Source: Azomonas agilis (GTDB lineage Bacteria > Pseudomonadota > Gammaproteobacteria > Pseudomonadales > Pseudomonadaceae). Taken from it: 64,000 nucleotides of DNA. Where the stretch lies: positions 434,001 through 498,000 of the forward strand of contig NZ_VLKG01000001.1 of assembly GCF_007830255.1 (NCBI RefSeq), written 5' to 3'. Position numbers and translations under genes: made by a program. The notes beneath the pieces were generated by a model that was not told the origin of the DNA, made no database searches, and was given only the letters and a program-made list of their open reading frames with translations. Of the stretch, positions 1-8,564 are shown in pieces (the first letter of the stretch is position 1; each line of letters begins with the position of its first letter).

Positions 1-323
1 TCACAAAGCCGATCTAAAGCCTGCTGATACTCAAGCTCCAAAGCCCGATACATGGCCACAATGCGCCGACCGTATTCAGTGAGCTGAGATCCACCTCCTT
101 GTCGTCCCCCTACAGAGCGCACCACTAAAGGCTCAGAGGCCAAGTTATTTAGAATATCTATAGCGTCCCAAGCAGCCTTGTACGACATAGGGACTGCCTT
201 GGCGGCCTGACTAATCGACCCTTTATGATCAATAGCCTCCAGCAAACGAATCCGAGTATCCGAGAAGGCACTCCCTAACTCCGTATCCAAAGACATGCGT
301 GCTAAAAATCGAGTGGCGGTCAT
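1..323 (-). CDS. modE: ModE-family molybdate-responsive regulator, N-terminal part (cut by window edge)
   Basis: The frame opens at an ATG (complement of 321-323) and runs off the window start after 107 codons, so only the DNA-binding half is visible. It has the ModE-type winged helix: LLEAIDHKGSISQAAKAV is the helix-turn-helix, followed by MSYKAAWDAID and the wing GGRQGGGSQLTEYG. ModE proteins bind molybdate through C-terminal TOBE domains and repress molybdate uptake genes; that half lies outside the window. The divergent neighbour is a molbindin built of two such domains, which supports the call. A one-domain ModE without TOBE domains cannot be excluded. Confidence 0.85.
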   Translation of the reverse strand, partial: MTATRFLARMSLDTELGSAFSDTRIRLLEAIDHKGSISQAAKAVPMSYKAAWDAIDILNNLASEPLVVRSVGGRQGGGSQLTEYGRRIVAMYRALELEYQQALDRLC

Positions 324-336
324 TTGCTTCTACTGA

Positions 337-480
337 GTTATATCTAGTAAAAATTTATATAAACTAAATAAAGGGTATTTTTTCGTTTTCTATGGTTTAT
401 CGAAGATAAATAGGCCTGATAGAGTTTAAAAGCAACACAATATTCGCTTTCTTACTACATATTATGTACAGGTTATGTAC
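337..480. promoter_or_regulatory. Candidate operator region between modE and the molbindin gene
   Basis: The 205-base divergent spacer is AT-rich. It holds an imperfect inverted pair GTTATAT (337-343) and ATATAAAC (357-364), which resembles the TATA-rich half-sites of ModE operators. It also holds an exact direct repeat TTATGTAC at 462-469 and 473-480, spaced one helical turn apart. Autoregulation by ModE is an inference; no start site can be fixed from sequence. Confidence 0.3.
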
Positions 481-528
481 GCATGTAGCACAAAGCAAGC
501 ACTCCAGTAGAGAGAAAAGGAAACCATC

Positions 529-957
529 ATGAAAGTCAGCGCCCGCAATGTCTTTAAAGGCACTATTAGCGAACTGCAAACCGGCGTGGTAAACGCTAAG
601 GTAGATGTCCATCTCGGCGGCGGAGACAGACTGACCGCAGTGGTTACCGTAGAAAGCGCCCAATCGCTGGAGCTGGCGGTGGGCAAAGAGGTTATCGCCA
701 TCGTAAAAGCCCCTTGGGTCATGCTGATGGCTGATGACAGCGGTATTCGTCTATCCGCCCGCAATATCCTGACAGGCATTGTCAAAACCATTGAGGCAGG
801 CTCTGTGAATGCCGAAGTCACCATTGGATTACCGGGAGGTACTGAAGTCACAGCAATGGTGACCAAAGAGGCTGTAGCAGAACTGGGTCTAAAACCCGGT
901 AGTACCGCTAGTGCCGTGATTAAAGCCTCCAACGTCATCTTGGGCGTGCCGGCCTAA
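529..957 (+). CDS. modG: Di-Mop molbindin (two TOBE/Mop domains)
   Basis: This 142-residue soluble protein consists of two tandem Mop/TOBE domains of about 68 residues, each starting with a near-identical SARN motif (SARNVFKGTI at residue 4 and SARNILTGIV at about 75). Di-Mop proteins such as ModG of Azotobacter bind molybdate or tungstate oxyanions between subunits, and are thought to store or buffer molybdenum in the cytoplasm. No transport or DNA-binding domain is present. The ATG has an AG-rich ribosome site (AGAGAAAAGGA) about seven bases upstream. The divergent ModE-type gene supports a role in molybdate homeostasis. Confidence 0.85.
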   Translation: MKVSARNVFKGTISELQTGVVNAKVDVHLGGGDRLTAVVTVESAQSLELAVGKEVIAIVKAPWVMLMADDSGIRLSARNILTGIVKTIEAGSVNAEVTIGLPGGTEVTAMVTKEAVAELGLKPGSTASAVIKASNVILGVPA

Positions 958-976
958 CACACCCAAGCCAGGTAGA

Positions 977-1004
977 GGGCTACTGATCAATAGGTGAGTA
1001 GCCC
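977..1004. terminator. Hairpin between convergent molbindin and oprD genes
   Basis: GGGCTACT (977-984) pairs perfectly with AGTAGCCC (997-1004) around a 12-base loop, in the 54-base gap between two convergent genes. There is no long T run on either side, so it is a weak or factor-assisted two-way terminator. Confidence 0.5.
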
Positions 1005-1011
1005 ATCCCTC

Positions 1012-2340
1012 TTAAAGCAACGGAATGCTGTAGTTGACGATCAAACGGTTTTCGTCCACGTCACGGGTGTCGTTACCCCGCCACATAGCATTCATCCAGC
1101 TCAGTCCAACGCCCTTCAGCACACCCTCTTGGAAGGTATAATCCAAGCGGATATCGCGTTCCCACTCACGCTTATCGCTGCCTGCAGCATCAATATCATC
1201 GCCACTAAAATAGTTAACACCGGCCTTTAGACCGGGGATACCCGCCGCTGCAAAGTCATAGGCGTACTTAACGACCCAAGTGTTTTCACCTGCGTTGTGG
1301 AATTTGTGTACTTGAGCATCGGTAATCAAATACAGAACCCGACCACCGCCTTGGTTCAGATGGGGGAAGTCACTATTCCCGGTGATTTTTTGTACACCCG
1401 CACCCAGAGAATGCCCTTGCAGGCTATAGGTAAACAGGGCACTCCAGAGTTGGTTATCTACCTCATAGCGGTTGGAGCTTCCTGTACTCCAATAACCATT
1501 GGCACGATAGCCTTCGGCACGACCTGAAGCGCTACTGTTCTTTCCATCGGAATCACTGGAGAAATAGCGCAAATCGGTTTGCAGTTTACCTACGGGTAGC
1601 TGCCAGTTATGAACCAACCCTAAAAAGTGTTGCTCATAAAAATCACGCAGCTTGCCGTAGTAGTATTGGAGCGTCAGGTCTTTGGTGGCTTTAAAGTCCA
1701 CGCCACCATAATAGAACTCGTTGCTGAACTGCCCGGTTTTCCGGTTGTTCGAGCCCTCAATTGAGAGGCTATCGCTGTCGCTGGAGTTACGCTCAGTAGA
1801 GTGTTCTAACTTACCCGCTGTGAAGGTGAACTTATCAATATCGTTAGAGACGATCTGAGCACCCCAGTACATTTGAGGTAACAAACGACCATCGTTCGCG
1901 ATCACTACGGGCACTCTAGGACGTAATGCTCCAAGTTGTGCAACGGTTTTAGCAAAACGTACCTTTCCGGTTACGCCCACTTTACTAAACTCGTTAACGG
2001 TCGAACCATTACTTTCCAGAGGGAAAACCGAGCCTCCGGTGCGATCAACACCGGCTTTCCCCACTTTACCACCGGAATCCAAACGCAGGCCGTACATAGC
2101 CAAAGCATCCACACCAAAGCCTACAGGCCCTTCAGTAAAACCTGATTGAAAGTTGAGCATGAAGCCTTGCCCCCACTCTTCAAGGCGCGCTCCCTCCTGA
2201 TTACGAACATCCTGGTTGTAATAGAAATTTCGGGTTGAAAACGTCAGTTTGCTGTCTTCAATGAAGTCAGCATAAACCGGAACGCCCCCAAAAACCCCAA
2301 GAGCCGCCCCGACAGCCGGTGCAAGCAAAGACTTCTTCAT
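1012..2340 (-). CDS. OprD-family outer membrane porin
   Basis: The 442-residue product begins MKKSLLAPAVGAALGVFGG with an Ala-rich signal peptide cleaved near VYADF. The rest is beta-strand-rich, with a C-terminal run ending in SIPLL, as expected for an outer membrane barrel. OprD porins are 18-strand channels for basic amino acids, peptides or small organic acids; substrate cannot be read from sequence. An in-frame TTG nine bases upstream is possible, but AAGGAGA lies about ten bases before the ATG and would abut the TTG, so the ATG is preferred. The gene is monocistronic, with a long AT-rich upstream region. Similarity is to the family, not a named subtype. Confidence 0.8.
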   Translation of the reverse strand: MKKSLLAPAVGAALGVFGGVPVYADFIEDSKLTFSTRNFYYNQDVRNQEGARLEEWGQGFMLNFQSGFTEGPVGFGVDALAMYGLRLDSGGKVGKAGVDRTGGSVFPLESNGSTVNEFSKVGVTGKVRFAKTVAQLGALRPRVPVVIANDGRLLPQMYWGAQIVSNDIDKFTFTAGKLEHSTERNSSDSDSLSIEGSNNRKTGQFSNEFYYGGVDFKATKDLTLQYYYGKLRDFYEQHFLGLVHNWQLPVGKLQTDLRYFSSDSDGKNSSASGRAEGYRANGYWSTGSSNRYEVDNQLWSALFTYSLQGHSLGAGVQKITGNSDFPHLNQGGGRVLYLITDAQVHKFHNAGENTWVVKYAYDFAAAGIPGLKAGVNYFSGDDIDAAGSDKREWERDIRLDYTFQEGVLKGVGLSWMNAMWRGNDTRDVDENRLIVNYSIPLL

Positions 2341-2686
2341 GCTAAGCAATCTCCTTTTTTGTCAATATGCTTTTATATATAGAAGCACATAATTCGCAAA
2401 CCATAGCAAAAAACCAGCCATAAGCTATAAAAAATTAATATCTTTTAAAATCAAAAAGATAAATAAAAAACGATCAATATATAACCTATAAATAAGTAAT
2501 AAAGCAGTCGTTAAGTATTTATGTTTGTATATTTATCAACAATGTTTTGTTATTTTCGCAACAAAAATGTCACTGAAGTACAACTGTTTTGGCATCTTTT
2601 TGCACTAGGTTGCTAAGGTTCTGTTTACCTTTTCCAAACAGCACAAATGTTATACTGTTGCAAATACAGTTTAGAGAGCTAAACCT
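2341..2686. other. Long AT-rich divergent intergenic region
   Basis: These 346 bases separate the divergent oprD-like and DUF2796 genes. The middle (about 2400-2560) is strikingly AT-rich and holds no open frame of note. The right end carries the probable DUF2796 promoter, described separately. I see no RNA gene or repeat here. Confidence 0.6.
2645..2665 (+). promoter_or_regulatory. Candidate -10 element overlapping a Zur-like half-site
   Basis: AAATGTTATA at 2645-2654 matches one half of the gammaproteobacterial Zur box (AAATGTTATANTATAACATTT) exactly. The other half (2656-2665, TGTTGCAAAT) is poor, about five matches in ten. TATACT at 2651-2656 is a good -10 hexamer lying inside the site, 31 bases before the DUF2796 start codon. 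Zinc repression is an inference supported by the family of the downstream gene. Confidence 0.4.
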
Positions 2687-3250
2687 ATGAACCCTTTAGC
2701 ATTTGCTCTTGCCTTGCAGGGAAGCTTGGCTTTTGCAGCGGATACCAACAGTCATAGTCATCCAGCTACCTTAGCCACCCATGAACATGGTGTGGGACAG
2801 CTCAACCTAGCACTGGATCAGCAACGCTTAGATATTGAGCTAGAGGTTCCTGCTTTTAATCTACTCGGCTTTGAACACCAACCTCGTCAGCTTGAAGAAA
2901 AGAAACGTCTCTCTCTGGTCTATCAGCAACTTAACCAACCTTTACAGTTGTTTGCTGTAAAACAAGAAGCCCAGTGCTCGATAACACAGGCCCAAGTATT
3001 AAACGACATAGAATCCGATGAGCATGAGCATGAGCATGAGCATGAGCATGAGCATGAGCATGAAACACACTGGAATATCAGGGCCAATTATCAACTGAAT
3101 TGCCAAGCTTTTGAGCGCTTAACACAGATTGATTTATCCCCCTTCTTCAAAGCCTTTCCCAATACCCAAAGCCTTCAGGTTCAGATGATTGGGCCAAATG
3201 GACAGCAGGGTATTAAGGCCACCCTCAAGGACAGCCTACTGGTGCCCTGA
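2687..3250 (+). CDS. DUF2796 (ZrgA-like) histidine-rich periplasmic zinc protein
   Basis: This 187-residue protein opens with a short signal peptide (MNPLAFALALQGSLAFAAD) and a His-rich start (SHSHPATLATHEHGVGQLN, the family hallmark). Near the middle an acidic segment contains seven uninterrupted Glu-His pairs, encoded by a perfect hexanucleotide repeat. DUF2796 proteins such as ZrgA of Vibrio are induced by zinc starvation through Zur, and are normally encoded with an ABC ATPase, an FtsX-type permease and a DUF3299 protein. Here those partners are absent from the flanks but appear at 61.6-64 kb. A periplasmic zinc-binding role is inferred from family and composition. Confidence 0.8.
   Translation: MNPLAFALALQGSLAFAADTNSHSHPATLATHEHGVGQLNLALDQQRLDIELEVPAFNLLGFEHQPRQLEEKKRLSLVYQQLNQPLQLFAVKQEAQCSITQAQVLNDIESDEHEHEHEHEHEHEHETHWNIRANYQLNCQAFERLTQIDLSPFFKAFPNTQSLQVQMIGPNGQQGIKATLKDSLLVP
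3020..3061 (+). repeat. Perfect GAGCAT hexanucleotide repeat, seven units
   Basis: Seven exact copies of GAGCAT lie in frame inside the DUF2796 gene and encode alternating Glu-His. As units are six bases, slippage would change the length of the metal-binding tract without breaking the frame. Confidence 0.95.
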
Positions 3251-3290
3251 CGATCAGCTTTTGACATCCTCCCCGCCCTAAATCAACTGC

Positions 3291-3313
3291 CCCCCAAAAG
3301 TACGGGGGTTTTT
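3291..3313 (+). terminator. Rho-independent terminator after the DUF2796 gene
   Basis: CCCCC (3291-3295) pairs with GGGGG (3304-3308) around an eight-base loop and is followed by TTTTT. It lies 40 bases after the DUF2796 stop codon. The stem is only five GC pairs, so strength is uncertain. Confidence 0.6.
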
Positions 3314-3380
3314 CGCGCAAAATTGATAAATTGCTATGCTGTCACCTATATCTTCAATAGATACACAGGGATAAAAAACT

Positions 3381-3911
3381 ATGCGCTGGCGGTATCTGTT
3401 ACTGGTTTGCTGTCTTTCGACAGGTACCCATGCTGAAATTTACCGCTACACCAATGCTCAGGGAGAGGTGATCTACACCCATCAGCCTCCCGCGGGCGTG
3501 GAGGCAACACCGATTGAGCTCTCAACACCCAATCGTTTAGAGCCTCCATCAAGGCCCTTAGTACAACCTCCAAGCTCATCCGTAACCTCAGGCAAAGCAG
3601 CCTTTGCTTACCAAATCCGCTGGATCGGACTCACCTCAGGTCAAACCATCCGAGCGAATGATGGCAACCTACACATCAGCGTTCAGTTGCAACCGGAATT
3701 ACAATCTGGGCACTTTCTGCGATTTAGCCTCGATGGCCAAGCAGTGACGGGGCTTCAGGCAGATGCTGAGGTGTATTTAACAGAGTTGGATCGTGGAGCC
3801 CACAGCATCATGCTTGAAGTGCTAGAGGCCAATGGTAAAGTTATTCAAACCAGCGCCCCTCTTTCCTTTACTTTGCAGCGCAGCAGCCTTAATAACCCTG
3901 CTCGCCGTTAA
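3381..3911 (+). CDS. DUF4124-domain exported protein
   Basis: The 176-residue product has a short signal peptide ([18 protein letters not shown]) and then the DUF4124 motif [19 protein letters not shown] proline-rich linker follows, then a beta-rich domain from about residue 70 resembling an immunoglobulin-like fold. The family is common in Pseudomonas relatives and has no established biochemical role. The ATG follows AGGGAT at a normal distance. The gene is convergent with bioC, and their stop codons share the same TTAA. Confidence 0.7.
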   Translation: MRWRYLLLVCCLSTGTHAEIYRYTNAQGEVIYTHQPPAGVEATPIELSTPNRLEPPSRPLVQPPSSSVTSGKAAFAYQIRWIGLTSGQTIRANDGNLHISVQLQPELQSGHFLRFSLDGQAVTGLQADAEVYLTELDRGAHSIMLEVLEANGKVIQTSAPLSFTLQRSSLNNPARR

Positions 3912-4711
3912 GAGGGCTCGGACTTTTCCAACACTGCATAGAGCACCTCCCAGCAAGCGGGTAGACCTTGGGATGTGCGCAAGCCCTCATAGGCTGCAAC
4001 TAAGGCTTGGATGCGGGCTCGTCCAGTCAATCCTTCTGGTCGTCCCGGATTTACATTATGAGCCCCCAAATTTTTAAGCTCGTGGGTGAGGTGACGTAAG
4101 TCAGGGTAATACAGCCGTCTTGGCTCTAGCTCCAGATGCAGCACCTTAAAGTCGCTATCCGCACAAGAACGCTGATACTCCGTTAAAGTACGAAAACGAT
4201 TAACGTGCACTAAGGCATCGACCTGTCGCCAACTGCTCTGCAACTCATGCAGCGTTCCTGCACACAAACTGCTGAAGGCCAATACACCACCGGGTCGCAA
4301 TACTCGATAAGCTTCCGCCAGAACTTGGGGAAAGTTGCCACACCACTGCAAGGCTAAACTGGAGAAAATCAAATCACAGCAGCCCGCCTGCAATGGCAAG
4401 TGCTCCGCATCCCCGCCAATAAAATACTCAGCGCCGCCTAAAGGTTGAGCGTATTTCAGCATACCCTCGGACAGATCTAAGGCCATGCCGGTTGCTTGGG
4501 GCAATAGTCCATACAAAGCCCGTGAGCCATATCCAGTACCGCTGCCTAAGTCCAACCAACACTGGATTTGTTTTGCGGCTAACAGAGGTTCTAAGGTATC
4601 GAATAATAGCTGTTGTGCGACCGAGCGCTGTAACTCCGCCACTTGGTCGTAACTGGCTGCCGCTCGAGAAAACGAGGCCGCTATGTGACGCTTATCGGGA
4701 CTCAAGCTCAT
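3908..4711 (-). CDS. bioC: Malonyl-ACP O-methyltransferase BioC
   Basis: This 267-residue class I SAM methyltransferase carries the SAM-binding motif [10 protein letters not shown] near residue 53, the acidic motif [10 protein letters not shown], and post-motifs FSSLALQWC and [15 protein letters not shown] typical of BioC. BioC methylates the free carboxyl of malonyl-ACP so that fatty acid synthesis can build the pimeloyl chain for biotin. Its start overlaps the bioH stop by four bases, and it is the last gene of the bioBFHC run. BioD, which often follows, is not here. The 3' end overlaps the convergent DUF4124 gene by four bases. Confidence 0.93.
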   Translation of the reverse strand: MSLSPDKRHIAASFSRAAASYDQVAELQRSVAQQLLFDTLEPLLAAKQIQCWLDLGSGTGYGSRALYGLLPQATGMALDLSEGMLKYAQPLGGAEYFIGGDAEHLPLQAGCCDLIFSSLALQWCGNFPQVLAEAYRVLRPGGVLAFSSLCAGTLHELQSSWRQVDALVHVNRFRTLTEYQRSCADSDFKVLHLELEPRRLYYPDLRHLTHELKNLGAHNVNPGRPEGLTGRARIQALVAAYEGLRTSQGLPACWEVLYAVLEKSEPS

Positions 4712-5436
4712 GGATGAGTCCTGCGTAAAAAGGCAGTTAGAAAACCTGCCAGCACTTCAGGCTGTTCAATCAAGGCCGCATGTCCCGCTGACTCCATCAG
4801 ATGCACTTCAGCCTTAGAGGTCAGGCCCGCTATTCTTTGGGCTGCTCCGGCTGGAACCAACGCATCCTGAGCTGCCAACACATGCAGTTGCGGGGCTTTG
4901 ATATCTGCTAAGCACGAGCGATTATCCAGTTTTGCTAGCACTTCCAACCCACTAAGGTACTCATCTGCTGTCTGCTGTTGATAATACGCAGCCAACTGCC
5001 GGGATATAGCGCGCCCTCCTGGGCAGCCTTGGGCGCACAGCAGCGAAAAACGCTTCAGGGTGGCGGCAGAGTCTTGGATGCAGCCTTGATAAAAAGCGGA
5101 GAAGGTTTCTTCCGGCATGGCTTGGGGCCAATCAGGATGCGCTACAAAGCGTGGATTAGCCGCGAAGGTGAAAAGCCCTAAGCAAGAAGAGCCACGCCGT
5201 GCTGCCAAGGCCGTGGCCAGCATGCCTCCCAATGACCAGCCACCCAGCCAAGTATTGTGGGGGATTTGAGCTTCTAAAGTGTCCAACCAATGTTCAGGCT
5301 CGGAGCCGGAGTCTATGGGCAACGCAACTAAACGCACCTCTAGCTCAGGCATCCGCAGACGCACAGAGTCCACCAAGGGCTGTAACACCGCAGGCGCAAC
5401 CCCCCAGCCGGGTAGCAAAACCAAACAGTCATTCAT
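4708..5436 (-). CDS. bioH: Pimeloyl-ACP methyl ester carboxylesterase BioH
   Basis: This 242-residue alpha/beta hydrolase has the nucleophile elbow GWSLGG (serine near residue 68), an aspartate in [10 protein letters not shown] near 197 and a histidine in [12 protein letters not shown] near 218, giving a complete Ser-Asp-His triad. BioH removes the methyl group that BioC added, releasing pimeloyl-ACP for BioF and ending chain growth. Position between bioF and bioC, with an eight-base overlap on bioF and four on bioC, makes BioH far more likely than another esterase. Confidence 0.92.
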   Translation of the reverse strand: MNDCLVLLPGWGVAPAVLQPLVDSVRLRMPELEVRLVALPIDSGSEPEHWLDTLEAQIPHNTWLGGWSLGGMLATALAARRGSSCLGLFTFAANPRFVAHPDWPQAMPEETFSAFYQGCIQDSAATLKRFSLLCAQGCPGGRAISRQLAAYYQQQTADEYLSGLEVLAKLDNRSCLADIKAPQLHVLAAQDALVPAGAAQRIAGLTSKAEVHLMESAGHAALIEQPEVLAGFLTAFLRRTHP

Positions 5437-6607
5437 AGGGATGGGGCTCTAACTTGTGCCAGCACTCGGCTAAAGCATCCAACAGACGATCCACCTGAGC
5501 TTCAGTATGGGCGGCGCTGAAGGTAATCCGCAGTCGTGCAGTACCAGCAGGGACGGTTGGTGGCCGAATGGCTCCCACCATAATCCCTTTCGCTTTCAGT
5601 AAGGCCGAGAGCATCAGCGCCCGTGCATTGCTGCCCACCAATACCGGCTGAATTGGGGTTGGGCTGTCCAACAATGTTAAGCCCAACTCTGAAGCCCCTT
5701 GGCGGAAACGATTAATCAGATGCTGTAACTGCTCCCGCCGCCACGTCTCTTGCTGCACTAACTCCAAACTTTTCAGAGTGGCACAGGCTAAGGCTGGAGG
5801 CTGTCCGGTGGTATAGATGTAGGGCCGGGCAAACTGAATTAGGGTTTCGATGAGTTCTTCACTGCCCGCTACAAAGGCTCCTGAAGTACCGAAAGCCTTC
5901 CCCAGAGTGCCTACTAACACCTGCACGGAGTCATCGGCCTCAAGGTCAAAGTGCTCTAAAATGCCGCCGCCGCGTTGACCTAATACGCCAAAACCGTGGG
6001 CATCATCCACCATCAACCAAGCTTGGGCTCGACGAGCAACCGGGCACAATGCAGGCAGATCAGCCAAGTCTCCATCCATGCTAAACACCCCATCGGTCAC
6101 GATTAGGGTATTGCCGCTATTTTTCTCCAGCCGACTGGCTAAACTGGATGGATCGTTGTGCAGATAGCGCGAAAAACGCGCCCCGGATAATAAGCCCGCA
6201 TCCAACAGGGAAGCATGATTGAGCCGATCTTCTAAAACCGTATCGCCCTGCCCTAGCAACGCTGTCACCGCCGCTAGATTTGCCATGTAGCCGGTTGAAA
6301 ACAACAAAGCACGCGGCCGACCGGTAAAGGCTGCTAGCGCTTCCTCTAACTGATGATGAGCACGGGTATGCCCAATCACCAAATGGGAGGCTCCACTACC
6401 TACCCCCCATTGCTCAACTCCCTGTTGAAAGGCACGACGCACGTCCGGGTGATTGGCCAGCCCCAAATAATCATTGGAACAGAAGGCCAACATAGTGCGC
6501 CCATCCACCCTAACCTCAGTGCCCTGTGGACTCTCCAAAATGGGACGGATGCGATACAAGTGTTCAGCGCGGCGCTCCGCTAAGCCTTGGCTCAGATCAA
6601 AAGGCAT
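5429..6607 (-). CDS. bioF: 8-amino-7-oxononanoate synthase
   Basis: BioF condenses pimeloyl-ACP and alanine into 8-amino-7-oxononanoate, the first ring-directed step of biotin synthesis. The 392-residue product shows the alpha-oxoamine synthase signatures: [13 protein letters not shown] early on, [11 protein letters not shown], the aspartate of [12 protein letters not shown], and the PLP lysine in [12 protein letters not shown] near residue 238. Length is normal for the family. It lies five bases downstream of bioB and overlaps bioH by eight bases, so all four biotin genes are probably one transcript. Confidence 0.96.
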   Translation of the reverse strand: MPFDLSQGLAERRAEHLYRIRPILESPQGTEVRVDGRTMLAFCSNDYLGLANHPDVRRAFQQGVEQWGVGSGASHLVIGHTRAHHQLEEALAAFTGRPRALLFSTGYMANLAAVTALLGQGDTVLEDRLNHASLLDAGLLSGARFSRYLHNDPSSLASRLEKNSGNTLIVTDGVFSMDGDLADLPALCPVARRAQAWLMVDDAHGFGVLGQRGGGILEHFDLEADDSVQVLVGTLGKAFGTSGAFVAGSEELIETLIQFARPYIYTTGQPPALACATLKSLELVQQETWRREQLQHLINRFRQGASELGLTLLDSPTPIQPVLVGSNARALMLSALLKAKGIMVGAIRPPTVPAGTARLRITFSAAHTEAQVDRLLDALAECWHKLEPHPYE

Positions 6608-6612
6608 GGAGC

Positions 6613-7671
6613 TTATACCGCCGTAGCATCGTAAAACAGCGCGCTGTTTTTCTGCTCAATCAAGGCTTGCTCAATAGCTGCTTGATGTACCTCGTCGGCA
6701 TGATCGGTGCGTTGCTCAGGTTTAATTCCCAAACGGGCAAACAGCTCAAGGTCTTTTTGGGCTCCGGGATTTCCCGTAGTCAACAAACGCTCGCCATAAA
6801 AAATCGAGTTAGCGCCCGCAAAAAAGGCTAGGGCTTGCATCTGATCGCTCATCTGTTCCCGCCCTGCGGATAAACGCACATAGGATTTGGGCATCATGAT
6901 GCGCGCCACGGCTAAGGTACGGATGAAGTCGAAGGGATCAACATCCTCCGCATGTTCCAGCGGTGTGCCCTGAATTTTCACTAGCATATTGATAGGCACG
7001 CTTTCGGGGTGCTCAGGCAGGTTCGCTAACTGGATCAGCAATCCGGCGCGATCATCCAAGGATTCACCCATTCCCAAAATACCGCCGGAGCAAATTTTTA
7101 ATCCTGCCTCGCGCACATAGGCTAGGGTTTGCAGGCGTTCTGCGTAGGTGCGTGTAGTCACAATGTTGCCGTAATACTCGGGGGAGGTGTCCAGATTATG
7201 GTTGTAATAATCCAATCCAGCCTCCGCTAACTGTTGGGTTTGCTCACGGCTCAAAGTACCCAAGGTCATGCAGGTTTCCATGCCGAGGGCTTTCACGCCC
7301 TTAACCATCTCCAGCACATAGGGCATATCTTTAACGCTGGGGTGCTTCCAAGCTGCGCCCATGCAAAAACGGGTAGAACCAATGGCTTTAGCTTCGGCGG
7401 CGGCTTGAATTACCTTCTGCACTTCCAACAACTTAGCTTTATCCAAGCCCGTGTTGTGGTGGCCGGATTGGGAGCAGTATTTACAGTCTTCCGGGCAAGC
7501 CCCAGTTTTGATGGATAACAGGGTAGAAACCTGCACTTGGTTTGGGTCGAAGTAGGAGCGGTGTACTGTCTGTGCCTGAAACAGTAGGTCGTTAAAAGGC
7601 AGCGCAAACAGCGCTTTGACCTCAGTCAGCGTCCAATCGTGACGCAAGGCGGAAACAGCAGTAGCACTCAT
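6613..7671 (-). CDS. bioB: Biotin synthase
   Basis: BioB is the radical-SAM enzyme that inserts sulfur into dethiobiotin. The radical-SAM cluster motif [19 protein letters not shown] (CxxxCxxC) lies near residue 57, and the conserved [12 protein letters not shown] and RLSAGRE motifs, the latter holding the arginine ligand of the second cluster, are present. The 352-residue length is typical. The ATG follows AAGGAG at five bases. It heads the bio operon and is divergent from comF across 86 bases; I could not find a convincing BirA operator in that gap. Confidence 0.97.
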   Translation of the reverse strand: MSATAVSALRHDWTLTEVKALFALPFNDLLFQAQTVHRSYFDPNQVQVSTLLSIKTGACPEDCKYCSQSGHHNTGLDKAKLLEVQKVIQAAAEAKAIGSTRFCMGAAWKHPSVKDMPYVLEMVKGVKALGMETCMTLGTLSREQTQQLAEAGLDYYNHNLDTSPEYYGNIVTTRTYAERLQTLAYVREAGLKICSGGILGMGESLDDRAGLLIQLANLPEHPESVPINMLVKIQGTPLEHAEDVDPFDFIRTLAVARIMMPKSYVRLSAGREQMSDQMQALAFFAGANSIFYGERLLTTGNPGAQKDLELFARLGIKPEQRTDHADEVHQAAIEQALIEQKNSALFYDATAV

Positions 7672-7757
7672 GGGTACTCCTTAGAACACTGTAAATAGCG
7701 GGTAAACTGCCTATCAGGGGCTGGAATGGTCAATCAAGCTAGGGAGGGCTGTCAACT

Positions 7758-8564
7758 GTGTTGCTACAATGGGTTAACCAATGGTTAAAATTTGAACAGC
7801 ATTGTGTACTCTGTGGTGAGCGCTGTGACCCTCAGCAATGGATCTGCCTTGCCTGTGAACAGGAGTTGCCTTGGCTACACCATCGCTGTAGCTGTTGCGC
7901 CCTTCCGCTGCATGCCGATGAATTAGGCCCGTTGTGCCCTAGTTGCCAATATCAGACTCCTGCCTTTGATCATGTCGAAGCTCCTTGGCGCTTCGACTTT
8001 CCTATAGATGCTCTGATATCGCGCTTTAAACAGCAGTCTGACTGGGGCACTGGGCGCATTTTATCTCATTACTTAGCGCATCATGTGGAGCAAGCCCATA
8101 AGGAAGGCTTGGCGAAACCACAGGCATTGGTTCCTGTGCCTTCCTCCCAAAAGCGCCTCCGGCAACGAGGCTTTGACCATACCCGAATGCTGGCTGATTG
8201 GCTGAGTAAAAGGCTACACACACCGGTAGAAACTCGCCTCATACGGCGAATACAGGACACTCCGGCCCAAAAACAACTGAATGCTCAGGAGCGCCAATCC
8301 AACCTACAAACCGCATTTCAGATCGGGCTTAATCCCTTGAAGTATCAGCACATCGCTATTGTGGATGATGTCGTCACCACCGGAGCTACCGTTAATAGAC
8401 TGGCTACCTTGCTGCGCTCCATCGGCATCAAACGCGTGGATGTGTACGCTTGGGCTCGCACTCCTAGACCAGAGCCTCAGCCTGCGCCCTCAAGCAGCGC
8501 AGAAAATCTTCAAGAGGCTCCACCACAGATAAATCAGTTACTACTGGGAAAAAGCACCAAATGA
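7758..8564 (+). CDS. comF: ComF-family phosphoribosyltransferase-like protein
   Basis: The 268-residue protein starts with a zinc-ribbon region of paired cysteines (CVLCGERC, CLAC, CSCC, CPSC) within the first 75 residues. A phosphoribosyltransferase fold follows, with VPVPSSQKRLRQRGFDH and the PRPP-binding loop VDDVVTTGAT near residue 205. ComF proteins act in handling single-stranded DNA during natural transformation; the bacterial enzyme activity is unproven. The GTG start is preceded by AGGGAGG at about ten bases. A proline-rich C-terminal tail runs 31 bases into the convergent fbpC gene. Presence next to the bio operon is conserved in Pseudomonas. Confidence 0.9.
   Translation: MLLQWVNQWLKFEQHCVLCGERCDPQQWICLACEQELPWLHHRCSCCALPLHADELGPLCPSCQYQTPAFDHVEAPWRFDFPIDALISRFKQQSDWGTGRILSHYLAHHVEQAHKEGLAKPQALVPVPSSQKRLRQRGFDHTRMLADWLSKRLHTPVETRLIRRIQDTPAQKQLNAQERQSNLQTAFQIGLNPLKYQHIAIVDDVVTTGATVNRLATLLRSIGIKRVDVYAWARTPRPEPQPAPSSSAENLQEAPPQINQLLLGKSTK

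Noticed and set aside
7672-7757. BirA operator between bioB and comF
   Set aside because: A GGTAAAC-like word is present, but no paired TTGTAAACC/GGTTTACAA arrangement at the right spacing.
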